Numbered from the stretch's first letter, positions 14,491 through 20,707 are shown. The stretch: 33,919 nt of DNA from CAZNGF01 sp964572855 (GCA_964572855.1 CAZNGF010000027.1:1-33919); one strand, 5' to 3'. Numbers and translations: made by a program. Notes: a model not told the origin generated them from the sequence alone.

Positions 14491-15516
14491 GTGACCACAG
14501 CGGAAGCGCCCGCGAGGCCGTGCTTCGGGTGCGCGGGGAAGTTGTCGCAAAATCGGCTCAAGGCCGTGCTTGACCGGTTGCCGGCGGCGTGCGACCCGCG
14601 CCTGATCGCGGGATCGGGCACGTTCGACGACGCCTCGGTGCTGCGGTTGAGCGACGAGGTGGGGTTGGTCTCGACCGTGGACGTGATGGACCCGTTTGGC
14701 CGGGACTTCTACCGCTTCGGACGCGCCGCCGCGGCCAACGCCCTCAGCGACGTCTACGCCATGGGCGGCGAGCCGCTCGTGGTCATGAACGTGGTCTGCA
14801 CGCCGGGGGCGGCCGACGACCTGGAAGGGCTCTACGACGTGTTGCGCGGCGCGCAGGAGATCGCCCTGCAGGCGGGTGCTGCGCTGGGCGGGGGGCACAC
14901 GACCGTGTCCGAGCGCTTCAAGTTCGGGCTGGCCGTGACGGGGCAGGTCCACCCCGCGCGCGTCGTGCGCAACGACGGCGCACGCGCCGGGGACGCGCTC
15001 GTGCTCAGCAAGCCGCTGGGCGCGATGGCGCTGCTGAACCACCACCTGCCGTTGGACCCCGTTCACGAGGCCGTGGGGCGCGCCTTTTCCGTACTGGAAC
15101 GGCTCAACAGCGAGGCCGCGCGCGCCATGGTGCACTGCGGCGCCCACGCCTGCACCGACGTGACCGGCTTCGGCTTCGTCGGGCACCTGTCGCAGATGAT
15201 GGAGGCCAGCGGCGCGACGGCGCGCGTTTCGGCCCGAGCGCTGCCCGTGCTGGACGGCGCGCTCGACTGCGCCGAAGCGGCCTGTGATTCGACCGGCGCG
15301 GCCAACCGCGAGAGTTTTTCGGCGGGCGTGCGCGTGTCGGAGGAGGTCGCGGACGCCTGGGTCAAGCTCGCCTACGAGCCGGTCACCTCGGGCGGGCTGT
15401 TGATCGCGGTTCCCGAGTCTCGACTGGCCGCGCTGCTGGCCGCGCTGCCGGACGCCGCGCTCGTGGGCGAGGTGGTCCCGGCCGAGGCGGGCACGCGGCT
15501 CGTGCTGGCGCCCTGA
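14491..15516 (+). CDS. selD: selenophosphate synthetase, cysteine form
   Basis: Closely similar along its length to the upstream Sec-form copy (LIAGSGTFDDASV, STVDVMDP, DVYAMGGEPLVVMNVVCTP, GGGHTTVSE, ACTDVTGFGFVGHLSQMMEAS segments are nearly identical), so the two arose by duplication. The catalytic position is Cys14 (CFGCAGKL). GTG start at 14491 with AAGGAGGG upstream gives 341 residues. It has its own tandem FNR-like promoter. A Cys enzyme can be made without selenium and could prime Sec synthesis, after which the Sec form takes over; this division of labour is inference. Confidence 0.93.
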   Translation: MTTAEAPARPCFGCAGKLSQNRLKAVLDRLPAACDPRLIAGSGTFDDASVLRLSDEVGLVSTVDVMDPFGRDFYRFGRAAAANALSDVYAMGGEPLVVMNVVCTPGAADDLEGLYDVLRGAQEIALQAGAALGGGHTTVSERFKFGLAVTGQVHPARVVRNDGARAGDALVLSKPLGAMALLNHHLPLDPVHEAVGRAFSVLERLNSEAARAMVHCGAHACTDVTGFGFVGHLSQMMEASGATARVSARALPVLDGALDCAEAACDSTGAANRESFSAGVRVSEEVADAWVKLAYEPVTSGGLLIAVPESRLAALLAALPDAALVGEVVPAEAGTRLVLAP

Positions 15517-15530
15517 GGCATGGCATGATC

Positions 15531-15627
15531 GTAGGGGGCCCATTCATGGGCCCCGGGGCCATGCGCCCGGAGCGCGTGTCATACGGCCGGAGCGCCTGGC
15601 CCAGGGCGCGATGAATCGCGCCCCTAC
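15531..15627. repeat. composite palindromic repeat after the second selD
   Basis: GTAG plus GGGGCCCAT-TC-ATGGGCCCC (15535-15554), a 49-nt GC-rich middle, then GGGCGCGAT-GA-ATCGCGCCC (15604-15623) and CTAC. It starts GTAGGGG and ends CCCCTAC like the other members of this family. The rest of 15517-15708 shows nothing further. Confidence 0.55.
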
Positions 15628-15708
15628 GCCCAAGGCAAGCGTGATGCGCTCTGAACGCATCTTGCACAGGGGGCAAAAGCGGGTCCGTGTTCGGCACTTA
15701 CGGCAAAG

Positions 15709-15772
15709 CTGACCAACATCAGACGTGCCCTTGCGCCGTATCATATCCAGCGCCGTGTGCGCTTCGTATCCT
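15709..15772 (+). promoter_or_regulatory. tandem FNR-like promoter of the thioredoxin-reductase-like gene
   Basis: CTGACCAACATCAG (15709-15722), a partial second site TTGCGCCGTATCAT (15731-15744) with centres 22 bp apart, and TATCCT (15767-15772). Predicted start ~15779, so the leader is only ~25 nt. Confidence 0.7.
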
Positions 15773-15803
15773 GAACCGATTCCAACGCTCAAGGAGGTCT
15801 TCT

Positions 15804-16823
15804 TTGGAAACGCACGATCTGGTGATCATCGGCGGCGGCCCCGCGGGGCTCACGGCGGGGATCTACGCCTCGCGCGCGCAGATCGACACGCTCATGCTCG
15901 ACAAGGGCGCCCCCGGCGGGCAGCTCAACGAGACCACCGAGGTCGAGAACTACCCCGGCTTCGCCGAGCCCATCCAGGGCCCCGAACTCATGGAGCGCAT
16001 GGCCCAGCAGGCCCAGCGCTTCGGCCTCGAGATCCGGCTGGCCGAGGTGCAGGGGCTCGAGTTCTCCGAGGTGCCCGGCGGCACGCACACGATCAAGACC
16101 GACGCCGGCGACATCGGCGCGCGCACGATCATCGTGGCCACCGGCGCGCACGCCGTCCACCTGGACACGCCCGGCGCCGAGGAGCTGGCCGGCCACGGCG
16201 TCTCGTACTGCGCCACCTGCGACGGCTTCTTCTTCATGGACAAGAATCTGATCATGATCGGCGCGGGCGACAGCGGCCTCACCGAGGCGCTCTTTTTGAC
16301 CAAGTACGCCCGCGAGGTACGCCTGCTGGTGCGCCACCCCGAGGACGATCCCAAAGCCATCCGCGCCAAGGACCAGTTCCTGCGCGAGCAGGCGCTCAAC
16401 CACCCCAAGATCAAGTTCGTCTGGAACGTCGTGCTGCACGAGATCCAGGGCGACGACAAGGTCACCGGCGTCGTGCTCAAGGAGCTGAGCACGGGCGAGC
16501 TGATTCAGATGGACGACGTCCACGGCGTGTTCGCCGCCATCGGGCACAAGCCCGCCACGGCGTTCGCCAAGGACAAGCTCGACATGGACGAGTCCGGCTA
16601 TCTCATCACCGACATGCGCACCCGCACGCGTGTGCCGGGGGTGTATGCCGTGGGCGACGTGCGCCAGTTCTCGGGGTCGTATGCCCAGGCCGCCATCGCC
16701 GTGGGCGACGGGTGCATCGCGGCCATCGAGGTCCAGAAGTATTTGGGCAACCAGAAGTGGCTCGAGGACGAGCTCAGCAAGCAGGTGCTGCACCTGGCGG
16801 CGCTCACGCCGATGAAGCATTAG
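15804..16823 (+). CDS. trxB: thioredoxin reductase-like flavoprotein
   Basis: FAD/NAD(P)H disulfide reductase, 339 residues. FAD motif IIGGGPAGLTAG (8-19), the redox pair CATC (136-139), the nucleotide-binding IGAGDSGLTEA, and the C-terminal FAD motif YAVGDVR. It starts at TTG 15804, with AAGGAGG 7 nt upstream and the predicted transcript start ~25 nt away. The pyridine-nucleotide loop reads VRHPEDD instead of the HRRD..R common in NADPH enzymes, so the donor could be NADH or a ferredoxin-type partner. It may reduce thioredoxins or selenium species; with sel genes around it, a role in selenite/selenide reduction is possible but not shown. Confidence 0.88.
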   Translation: METHDLVIIGGGPAGLTAGIYASRAQIDTLMLDKGAPGGQLNETTEVENYPGFAEPIQGPELMERMAQQAQRFGLEIRLAEVQGLEFSEVPGGTHTIKTDAGDIGARTIIVATGAHAVHLDTPGAEELAGHGVSYCATCDGFFFMDKNLIMIGAGDSGLTEALFLTKYAREVRLLVRHPEDDPKAIRAKDQFLREQALNHPKIKFVWNVVLHEIQGDDKVTGVVLKELSTGELIQMDDVHGVFAAIGHKPATAFAKDKLDMDESGYLITDMRTRTRVPGVYAVGDVRQFSGSYAQAAIAVGDGCIAAIEVQKYLGNQKWLEDELSKQVLHLAALTPMKH

Positions 16824-16834
16824 GCTGGCGACGG

Positions 16835-16858
16835 GGGGCAGCCGCGGGGGGCTGCCCC
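16835..16858. repeat. GGGGCAGCC palindrome
   Basis: GGGGCAGCC (16835-16843) and GGCTGCCCC (16850-16858), then TACGG. It lies 11 nt after the trxB stop and belongs to the same family of ...CCCCTAC palindromes. Confidence 0.5.
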
Positions 16859-16887
16859 TACGGTGGGTCAGCAACCGAACCTTGCTT

Positions 16888-16924
16888 GTAGGGGCGCTTC
16901 GCCAAGCGCCCCTACGGTTTTCCC
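16888..16924 (+). terminator. second copy of the GTAGGGGCGCTT hairpin
   Basis: GTAGGGGCGCTT (16888-16899) and AAGCGCCCCTAC (16904-16915), then GGTTTTCCCC. The arms are identical to those at 4086-4113. It probably ends transcription from trxB and, in the other direction, of the converging selenoprotein gene. Confidence 0.55.
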
Positions 16925-16996
16925 CTATCGAAACCGAATTCGATCACGCGCTAGCGGCCAGCGCTGCAACGTCGATCCAGGTTTTGCCGGCTGGCC

Positions 16997-17239
16997 TTAG
17001 CCGTCGTACTCCTCGACGGGCTTGATCGACTCGTACTGCACGCCGGCCTTTTTGAACAGCGTCTCGATGGCCACCTGGTCGGAGCCGTTCCAGACGCAGG
17101 TCGCCTGGTTGGTCTCGGCGTCGACGTAGGCTTTGTCCATGGTCAGACCGCTCCCCTGAGCGGTTTGGAGGACGGCCGCTCAGGTGGACTGCACCTCGAC
17201 CGGCGACATGGGCGGCAGCGTGATCATGAATTTGGGCAT
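16997..17239 (-). CDS. candidate new selenoprotein, DUF4242-like, 80 aa
   Basis: Minus-strand frame ATG (17239) to TAA (16999-16997), interrupted only by TGA at 17182-17180 (codon 20). The sequence starts MPKFMITLPPMSPVEVQST-U-AAV and continues TAQGSGLTMDKAYV, CVWNGSDQVAIETLF, YESIKPVEEY. The protein at 25045 aligns without gaps over the first 40 residues and has Cys at position 20; a second Cys (47/48) is shared. That fits Sec replacing Cys, with a SECIS-like hairpin 22 nt after the UGA. The fold resembles DUF4242, small ferredoxin-like proteins of which one was reported to bind nickel. AGGAAGGGG precedes the start. Function is unknown; redox or metal binding is likely. Confidence 0.82.
17147..17182 (-). 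promoter_or_regulatory. SECIS-like hairpin in the DUF4242-like gene
   Basis: After UGA (17182-17180), 15 nt, then ACCGCTC (17164-17158), loop AGGG (17157-17154), GAGCGGT (17153-17147). The loop starts 22 nt after the UGA, the same distance as in selD, and begins with AG as in the E. coli fdhF loop AGGUCU. An alternative pairing of the UGA region itself (TGAGCGG with CCGCTCA) is possible. Confidence 0.6.
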
Positions 17240-17269
17240 GGGGTTCACCCCTTCCTGCAAGCTGGCCTG

Positions 17270-17333
17270 AGCGTATCCCGCCGCCCGACGCGGACCCATG
17301 ACATGGGCCGCGTTGCGGTATGACCTGTATCAG
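17270..17333 (-). promoter_or_regulatory. tandem FNR-like promoter of the candidate selenoprotein
   Basis: Minus strand: CTGATACAGGTCAT (17333-17320), a proximal half-site GCGGCCCATGTCAT (17311-17298) with centre 22 bp away, then TACGCT (17275-17270), the same hexamer as at the Cys-form selD. Predicted start ~17263. Confidence 0.6.
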
Positions 17334-17411
17334 GTCCGGTCGAGGCGTACCTGGTCGCCGGGCTCTCAAATCGCGCAGCGGGAGCGGCACGGATCGGCGA
17401 CGCCGCCATTG

Positions 17412-17475
17412 CTGACCCAGATCAGAAACGACCCTGATGGCCATCATAGACCCCGCGCGCGCCCCCCTCTAGGGT
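17412..17475 (+). promoter_or_regulatory. tandem FNR-like promoter of the ABC permease/ATPase operon
   Basis: CTGACCCAGATCAG (17412-17425) and CTGATGGCCATCAT (17434-17447), centres 22 bp apart, then TAGGGT (17470-17475). It is divergent from the selenoprotein promoter, so 17240-17659 is a shared control region. Confidence 0.8.
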
Positions 17476-17505
17476 GGACCCATCCGCACGCACGGGAGGT
17501 CGGTC

Positions 17506-17547
17506 ATGACGGACCGGAACGGGGGACCGCGATGCTGGCGCACCTGA
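17506..17547 (+). CDS. 13-codon leader ORF ending at UGA
   Basis: CACGGGAGGT precedes ATG at 17506; the peptide is MTDRNGGPRCWRT and ends in TGA. A second leader of the same length (20656-20697) lies at the equivalent place before the binding-protein gene, with similar flanking bases (CGCACG..GGAGGT..ATGACG). It could be an attenuator-type leader, or the TGA could be read as Sec, giving a ~30-residue peptide with three Cys. Neither is shown. Confidence 0.35.
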   Translation: MTDRNGGPRCWRT

Positions 17548-17580
17548 GCCGCCCCCACCGGGGCGTGTCCCCGGTTCGGC
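17548..17580 (+). promoter_or_regulatory. hairpin directly after the leader-ORF UGA
   Basis: GCCG (17548-17551) and ACCGGGG (17557-17563) pair with CCCCGGT (17569-17575) and CGGC (17577-17580); loop CGTGT starts 16 nt after the UGA. It resembles a SECIS in position but may be an attenuator or chance GC pairing. Confidence 0.35.
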
Positions 17581-17659
17581 TGTCGGAGCGCAGCCTAGTT
17601 CGCGACCCCCTCCCCCGTTCGCCCGCCACCAATCCCGTTTCCTCACAAAGGAGTCCCGC

Positions 17660-18568
17660 ATGTCGAAGGAACTGACCACGTGTCAGGGGGCCGTCCCCTT
17701 GAACCAGGGCGCGGCGCCGGCCGCCGCGGGGAGCGGGGCGCTGCGCCGCTGGCTGGATCGCGCCCTCCCGTTGCTGAGCCCACTGATTCTGATTGGGCTC
17801 TGGGAGCTCATCGCGGTCTGGGTCGACAACCCGTTCGTCCTGCCGCGCGTGGGGGCCGTCTGGGCCGTGCTGGCTCAACCCATGGCCGACGTGCTGGGCC
17901 AGGGGACGCTGCTCTACAACATCTTCCTGAGCGCGATCCGCGTCGTGCTGGGCTTTACGCTGGCCGCGCTGGTGGGCGTCCCGGTGGGCTTGCTGATGGG
18001 GGCCTACCGGCTGCCCTACCGGTTGTTCAACTCCTCGATCGAGATGTTCCGCACGATCTGCCCCATCGCCTTCATCCCGTTTGCGATGGCCGTGTTCCGG
18101 CTCTACACCGTGCCCAACATGGTCGGCGTGCGCTACTCGGACACGTTCCTGGACGAGATCCTGCTGGGCATGCTGTTCGTGCTCTTCTGGGGCGCGGTGT
18201 TCCCGATCGTGATCAACACGGTCAGCGGCGTGCACGGCGTCAAGAAGCTTTATGTCGAGACCGCGCAGACCCTGGGCGCCAAGGGGGGGCGCGTGTTCTG
18301 GAAGGTCATCTTCCCGGCCACGCTGCCGGCGATCATGACGGGGCTGCGCGTGGGCGCGGGCGTGGCCTGGATGGTCGTGATCGCCGCCGAGATGCTGCCG
18401 GGCTCGGACTCGGGGATCGGGTACCTGATCATCTACGGCTACCAGCTCGCGCGCATGGAGGTCCTGGTGGCGGGGATGATCTGCATCGGCCTGGTGGGCT
18501 TTGCGATCAACAAGGGGCTGTACGCCATGTCGGCGGCCGTGTCGAACTGGCAGGCGAGGGAGCGCTAA
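17660..18568 (+). CDS. ABC transporter permease, nitrate/sulfonate/taurine type
   Basis: Inner-membrane permease of the SsuC/TauC/NrtB class (BPD_transp_1), 302 residues with about six transmembrane helices. The EAA loop that docks the ATPase is at VETAQTLGAKGGRVFWKVIFPATLPAIMTGLR (begins near residue 198). An insertion around residues 160-177 (RYSDTFLDEI) separates two helices and is longer than usual. AAAGGAG precedes the ATG. The stop overlaps the ATPase start (TAATG). Substrate cannot be told; the binding protein at 20977 is the probable partner. Confidence 0.88.
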   Translation: MSKELTTCQGAVPLNQGAAPAAAGSGALRRWLDRALPLLSPLILIGLWELIAVWVDNPFVLPRVGAVWAVLAQPMADVLGQGTLLYNIFLSAIRVVLGFTLAALVGVPVGLLMGAYRLPYRLFNSSIEMFRTICPIAFIPFAMAVFRLYTVPNMVGVRYSDTFLDEILLGMLFVLFWGAVFPIVINTVSGVHGVKKLYVETAQTLGAKGGRVFWKVIFPATLPAIMTGLRVGAGVAWMVVIAAEMLPGSDSGIGYLIIYGYQLARMEVLVAGMICIGLVGFAINKGLYAMSAAVSNWQARER

Positions 18569-19338
18569 TGAAACTGCAACTCAAAGGCGTGGACAAGGTG
18601 TTTCAAGCCGAGGACGGCCGCCAGGTGCACGCGCTGCGGGACCTGAACCTGGCGGTGCGCGAGGGCGAGCTCGTGTGCCTGGTGGGCCCCACGGGCTGCG
18701 GCAAGACGACGCTGCTGCGCATGGTGGCGGGGCTGGAATCCCCCAGCGCCGGCGACATCCTGCTCGACGGCCGGCCCGTGAGCGGGCCCGGCGCGGACCG
18801 CGGCATGGTGTTCCAGCAGTACTCGCTCTTCCCCTGGCGCTCGGCGCTGGCCAACGTGACCTTCGGACTCGAGGTCAAGGGGATTCCCCGGCGCGACCAG
18901 CTCCAGCGCGCGCAGAAGGCGCTGGCCCAGGTGGGACTGGGAAAATTTGCCAAGGCCTTCCCCTACGAGCTCTCGGGCGGCATGCAGCAGCGCGTGGCCA
19001 TCGCGCGCGCGCTGGTCAACCAGCCCGAGGTGCTTTTGATGGACGAGCCCTACGGCTCGCTGGACGAGCGCACGCGCCAGACGCTGCAGGACGTGCTGCT
19101 GCACCTGTGCTCGCAGGAGAAGAAGACGGTGTTGTTCATCACGCACAGCCTGGACGAGGCCGTCTACCTAGCCGACCGCGTCGTGATCATGGGCGGGATG
19201 CCGGGCCGGGTGATCGGCGACGTCGCGCTTGAGCTGCCCCACCCGCGCGAGCGCGTGTCGCAGCCGTTTGTGGAAGCGCTCTTGCATATCCGCCAAGTGA
19301 TCGCCGACGGCGCGCTCGTGGGGGCCGAGGCGGGCTGA
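18568..19338 (+). CDS. ABC transporter ATPase, nitrate/sulfonate/taurine type
   Basis: SsuB/TauB/NrtD-class ATPase, 256 residues. Walker A GPTGCGKTT (40-48), Q-loop FQQYSLFPW (82-90), signature LSGGMQQR (135-142), Walker B LLMDEP and the switch histidine in ITHSLDEA. It powers the permease encoded immediately upstream. A 7-bp GC hairpin follows the stop. Confidence 0.93.
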   Translation: MKLQLKGVDKVFQAEDGRQVHALRDLNLAVREGELVCLVGPTGCGKTTLLRMVAGLESPSAGDILLDGRPVSGPGADRGMVFQQYSLFPWRSALANVTFGLEVKGIPRRDQLQRAQKALAQVGLGKFAKAFPYELSGGMQQRVAIARALVNQPEVLLMDEPYGSLDERTRQTLQDVLLHLCSQEKKTVLFITHSLDEAVYLADRVVIMGGMPGRVIGDVALELPHPRERVSQPFVEALLHIRQVIADGALVGAEAG

Positions 19339-19350
19339 CCGGCGCTCGAC

Positions 19351-19367
19351 GGCCCCGAGTCGGGGCC
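19351..19367. repeat. short hairpin after the ATPase gene
   Basis: GGCCCCG (19351-19357), AGT, CGGGGCC (19361-19367). No T-tract follows, so it may stabilise the mRNA end or reduce read-through. Confidence 0.3.
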
Positions 19368-19484
19368 CGACAGGAGCCACCGGTGATGGGCATGATGGCC
19401 CAGATGATGGGAACCATGATGGGCGGGATGCCGAGCCCGATGGGGGCGCACCCAAGGCGCCCGCGTCGCGTTCGACGCCGCTTT

Positions 19485-19548
19485 ATGACCGGACGCAGGT
19501 TCTCCGCTGACCCCGGTCAGCGCGCCCCCGTTTCCCCGCCCGTAGTCT
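19485..19548 (+). promoter_or_regulatory. tandem FNR-like promoter before a short hairpin RNA
   Basis: A partial distal site ATGACCGGACGCAG (19485-19498), a perfect palindrome CTGACCCCGGTCAG (19507-19520) with centre 22 bp away, and TAGTCT (19543-19548). Predicted start ~19555. Confidence 0.65.
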
Positions 19549-19554
19549 TGGGCC

Positions 19555-19623
19555 GGAGTCACAGGTTGACTCTCCTGATTGGGGAAGGGGGCGCTGAAAG
19601 GCGTCCCCTTCTCTTCGTCTTTT
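19555..19623 (+). ncRNA. predicted ~70-nt FNR-controlled small RNA or attenuated leader
   Basis: From the predicted start, a first hairpin GAGTCA...TGACTC (19556-19572) is followed by a strong stem GAAGGGGGCGC (19584-19594) with GCGTCCCCTTC (19601-19611), loop TGAAAG, and the pyrimidine/T-rich TCTTCGTCTTTT (19612-19623). This is a terminator-like end, so the transcript may stop before the ArsR gene, which has its own promoter. Confidence 0.45.
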
Positions 19624-19684
19624 GGCCCTCAACGCCGGCCGCAACCGGTTCGATCGTTGCAAACCGTTTTGTTTGTCACAACCC

Positions 19685-19713
19685 TTGACATCGGACGTGT
19701 CCGCTGTTATCCT
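19685..19713 (+). promoter_or_regulatory. sigma-70 promoter of the arsR-like gene
   Basis: TTGACA (19685-19690), a 17-nt spacer and TATCCT (19708-19713). Just downstream, ATTCATCGAT (19721-19730) and ATCGATAATT (19734-19743) form an imperfect palindrome across the likely start, a fitting operator for autorepression by the encoded ArsR protein. Confidence 0.7.
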
Positions 19714-19760
19714 GCGCTTATTCATCGATGGGAATCGATAATTCGATGGGTGAGGCCACC

Positions 19761-20228
19761 ATGGACATGGACGACCTGCTGCAACGGCTCAGCCCCGAGG
19801 AGCGCGCCGCGCTGCGGGAGAAGCTGGCCGAGGAGGACGGGAAAGCCCGCGACGACCTGGACGCCCGGCTCCAGCGGCTGGAGCGCGCCCTGTTCGGCGA
19901 CGGGGGGCGTGACGGCGGCGGCTTCGATCCCTTCACCATGATGAAGGGGTTCATGGGCGGCTTCGGGCCGCCGGGCATGAAGGGCGGCAAGCGCGCGCCG
20001 CAGCCGGCGCGGGTGTTCGCCGCGCTGGCCGACGAGACGCGCCTCAGCATCGTTCGGTTGTTGCAGGAAGGCCCCAAGCACGTGGACGAGCTGGTCCGGG
20101 CGCTGGCGCTGGCCCAGTCCACGGTCTCGCACCACCTCAAGGTGCTCAAGGACGCCGGCCTGGTCCAAAGCGAACGGCACGGCCGACAGGTCCAATACGC
20201 GCTGAGCGAGGCGTTGAAGGACGCATAG
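19761..20228 (+). CDS. ArsR family regulator with Met-rich linker
   Basis: A 155-residue protein in three parts: an acidic helical N-terminus (1-45, LSPEERAALREKLAEED), a Gly/Met-rich linker (about 55-75, FDPFTMMKGFMGGFGPPGM), then the ArsR winged helix (ARVFAALADETRLSIVRLL, VDELVRALALAQSTVSHHLKVLKDAGLV). No CxC metal motif is present; methionines in the linker could sense a soft metal such as Cu(I). The same pattern FDP-x2-MMK-x2-M-x2-F occurs in the small protein encoded next. GGTGAGG precedes ATG 19761; ATG 19728 falls in the operator. Confidence 0.83.
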   Translation: MDMDDLLQRLSPEERAALREKLAEEDGKARDDLDARLQRLERALFGDGGRDGGGFDPFTMMKGFMGGFGPPGMKGGKRAPQPARVFAALADETRLSIVRLLQEGPKHVDELVRALALAQSTVSHHLKVLKDAGLVQSERHGRQVQYALSEALKDA

Positions 20229-20239
20229 AAAGGAGCCCC

Positions 20240-20407
20240 ATGTTCGAGATGATGGAGACGATGATGAACGGGATGCCCCGGCAGATGATGGGGTCGATGA
20301 TGGGCCAAACGAACGGCGATTCCGACGAGACATTCGACCCCGCCGGCATGATGAAGACGTGCATGTCGATGTTCGAGGAGAAGGCCGAGGAGGATCAGGC
20401 CGAGTAA
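20240..20407 (+). CDS. small methionine-rich protein, 55 aa
   Basis: Starts MFEMMETMMNGMPRQMMGSM and ends in an acidic tail; 14 of 55 residues are Met, plus one Cys (KTCMSMF). AAAGGAG lies 6 nt before the ATG, 11 nt after arsR, so the two are co-transcribed. No signal peptide is apparent. Met-rich repeats of the MxxM type bind Cu(I) or Ag(I) in known proteins, so a metal buffer sensed by the ArsR protein is a reasonable inference. It shares the FDPxxMMKxxMxxF motif with that regulator. I do not recognise a named family. Confidence 0.72.
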   Translation: MFEMMETMMNGMPRQMMGSMMGQTNGDSDETFDPAGMMKTCMSMFEEKAEEDQAE

Positions 20408-20420
20408 GGGCACCGAACAC

Positions 20421-20436
20421 CCCGACGTCTGTCGGG
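20421..20436. repeat. hairpin after the Met-rich gene
   Basis: CCCGAC (20421-20426), GTCT, GTCGGG (20431-20436), 13 nt after the stop; possible weak terminator. Apart from this, the promoter, the leader ORF and the hairpins listed below, I see no gene in 20408-20976. Confidence 0.3.
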
Positions 20437-20557
20437 CCCTCGACCCGAGCCGAGCGAAGCTCCCCTCGTAAATCAGGAGCCCCTTCGGCCTCGGTAACGG
20501 GCGCTGAGCGCACGACCCTGCCTTTGGGGGGCGTGCCGTGGCCGCCGCGCTTCGTTT

Positions 20558-20621
20558 ATGACGAAAATCAGTCCATGAACTGATAGCACGCATAGGGCGC
20601 CCCGTCATCGCCGCCTAGAGT
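20558..20621 (+). promoter_or_regulatory. tandem FNR-like promoter of the binding-protein operon
   Basis: ATGACGAAAATCAG (20558-20571), a partial second site CTGATAGCACGCAT (20580-20593) with centre 22 bp away, and TAGAGT (20616-20621). Predicted start ~20628, giving a ~350-nt leader. Confidence 0.65.
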
Positions 20622-20655
20622 GAGGCCAACCGACGCACGCGCTGGAGGTTGGCTT

Positions 20656-20697
20656 ATGACGATTTCGCGGAGGTGGCGCCCATGGGCACGCCTCTGA
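20656..20697 (+). CDS. second 13-codon leader ORF ending at UGA
   Basis: GCTGGAGGTTGG precedes ATG at 20656; peptide MTISRRWRPWARL, then TGA. It matches the leader at 17506 in length, start context and stop codon, and lies ~28 nt after the predicted transcript start as that one does. Confidence 0.35.
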   Translation: MTISRRWRPWARL

Positions 20698-20707
20698 ATC
20701 GCCTCCC

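Larger units (their letters stand above)
19386..19688 (+). pseudogene. Met-rich ORF, probably truncated or degenerate
   Basis: The first 20 residues (MGMMAQMMGTMMGGMPSPMG) closely resemble the start of the small Met-rich protein at 20240. GGAG precedes the GTG/ATG pair at 19383/19386. After this the frame turns Arg-rich and low-complexity and runs through an FNR-like promoter and a hairpin (19485-19611), so most of it is unlikely to be functional protein. I read it as a remnant of a duplicated Met-rich gene; a real ~100-residue protein is less likely. Confidence 0.35.
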
